From positions 630,001 to 694,000 of the forward strand of contig JAODUP010000156.1 of assembly GCA_025642065.1 (NCBI GenBank): a stretch of DNA of 64,000 bases, written 5' to 3'. The notes below the pieces were generated by a model. That model was not told where the DNA came from. It saw nothing but the letters and a program-made list of their open reading frames with translations, and ran no database searches. Source of the DNA: Paralvinella palmiformis. Taxonomy: Eukaryota; Annelida; Polychaeta; Terebellida; Alvinellidae. Shown here one piece after another: positions 63,595 through 64,000 of this stretch; position 1 is the first letter of the stretch; each line of letters starts with the position of its first letter. Both the position numbers and the translations under genes were made by a program.

Positions 63595-63881
63595 CTACAG
63601 TTTGAGGAAATGGTCAATTAAGGTCACAGCTGGGTTACGTTATAACGGAATTGCTCAAGTTTTAATACTTATTATCAACAAAACATGTGACCAGTTGAAT
63701 AAGAGGTTCCGTAATCTTATTGAATATGAACTACATTTTATATATATTGTTATGCTTTTCATATTTACTATTTATAAACGACATTATAAACTCTACTTAT
63801 CTGTAATATAAATATTGTTCGTATCTATGATGCTTCTATTGGAACTTCTGCGGAATATTTCACTCTGTTTGTTAAAAAGTG

Positions 63882-63887
63882 AATAAA
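63882..63887 (+). terminator. Poly(A) signal AATAAA of the membrane protein gene
   Basis: A canonical AATAAA lies about 290 bases after the stop codon, in AT-rich sequence without ORFs. It is the first canonical signal after the stop. Confidence 0.55.
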
Positions 63888-64000
63888 TAACATAAGAAAG
63901 GCACCCTCCATGTTTAATTATATTTCCTCAAATACATATCGAACGTTTAGCTGGATCCAGACAAAACTATTGTCTTTGAACGAGGATTAATATCAACATT

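Overview
The window is metazoan nuclear DNA. It has long spliceosomal introns, dense (AC)n/(AT)n/(GA)n microsatellites, tRNA-derived SINE-like repeats and LINE remnants, and no bacterial gene organisation. The main gene encodes a cytoplasmic intermediate filament (IF) protein. It carries a 42-residue lamin-type extension of coil 1B and a lamin tail domain, but no CaaX box. That combination is typical of protostomes and was described for the snail Helix, so a mollusc (gastropod or relative) is the best guess from sequence alone.

Layout. 1-8490: intergenic, repeat-rich, with a LINE 3' remnant at the left edge. About 8498-39023, plus a long 3'UTR to perhaps 41.6 kb: the IF gene on the + strand. 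It has a CCAAT/TATA promoter and a short 5'UTR exon, then the head plus coil 1A exon (9164-9717). Five further rod exons follow (19772-19958, 21433-21528, 24144-24305, 26859-26984, 27154-27374). Next comes a cluster of five to seven candidate tail-linker exons (29322-34039), then three lamin-tail exons (34656-35369) and a terminal exon at 38821. About 41.7-57.5 kb: intergenic minisatellites, a degenerate LINE reverse transcriptase on the - strand, three SINE-like families and triplet arrays. 57542-63594: a second + strand gene of at least seven exons for an unrecognised multi-pass membrane protein; its last exon holds an apparent frameshift.

Most interesting system: every candidate linker exon enters in phase 2 and leaves in phase 1 (length = 2 mod 3), and four of them share a GLRQxV-like motif. 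Exactly one keeps the rod in frame with the lamin tail, so the reading frame itself enforces mutual exclusion. The same phase-1 exit also fits a second long reading frame of the terminal exon (66 codons ending in a poly-Gln tail). Skipping the lamin tail would therefore give a different C-terminus from the same exon. A third end is possible by reading through the last rod exon into its intron, with a poly(A) signal downstream. One rod can thus be combined with many tails. All splice sites here were read by eye from GT/AG context and phase; none is backed by transcripts.
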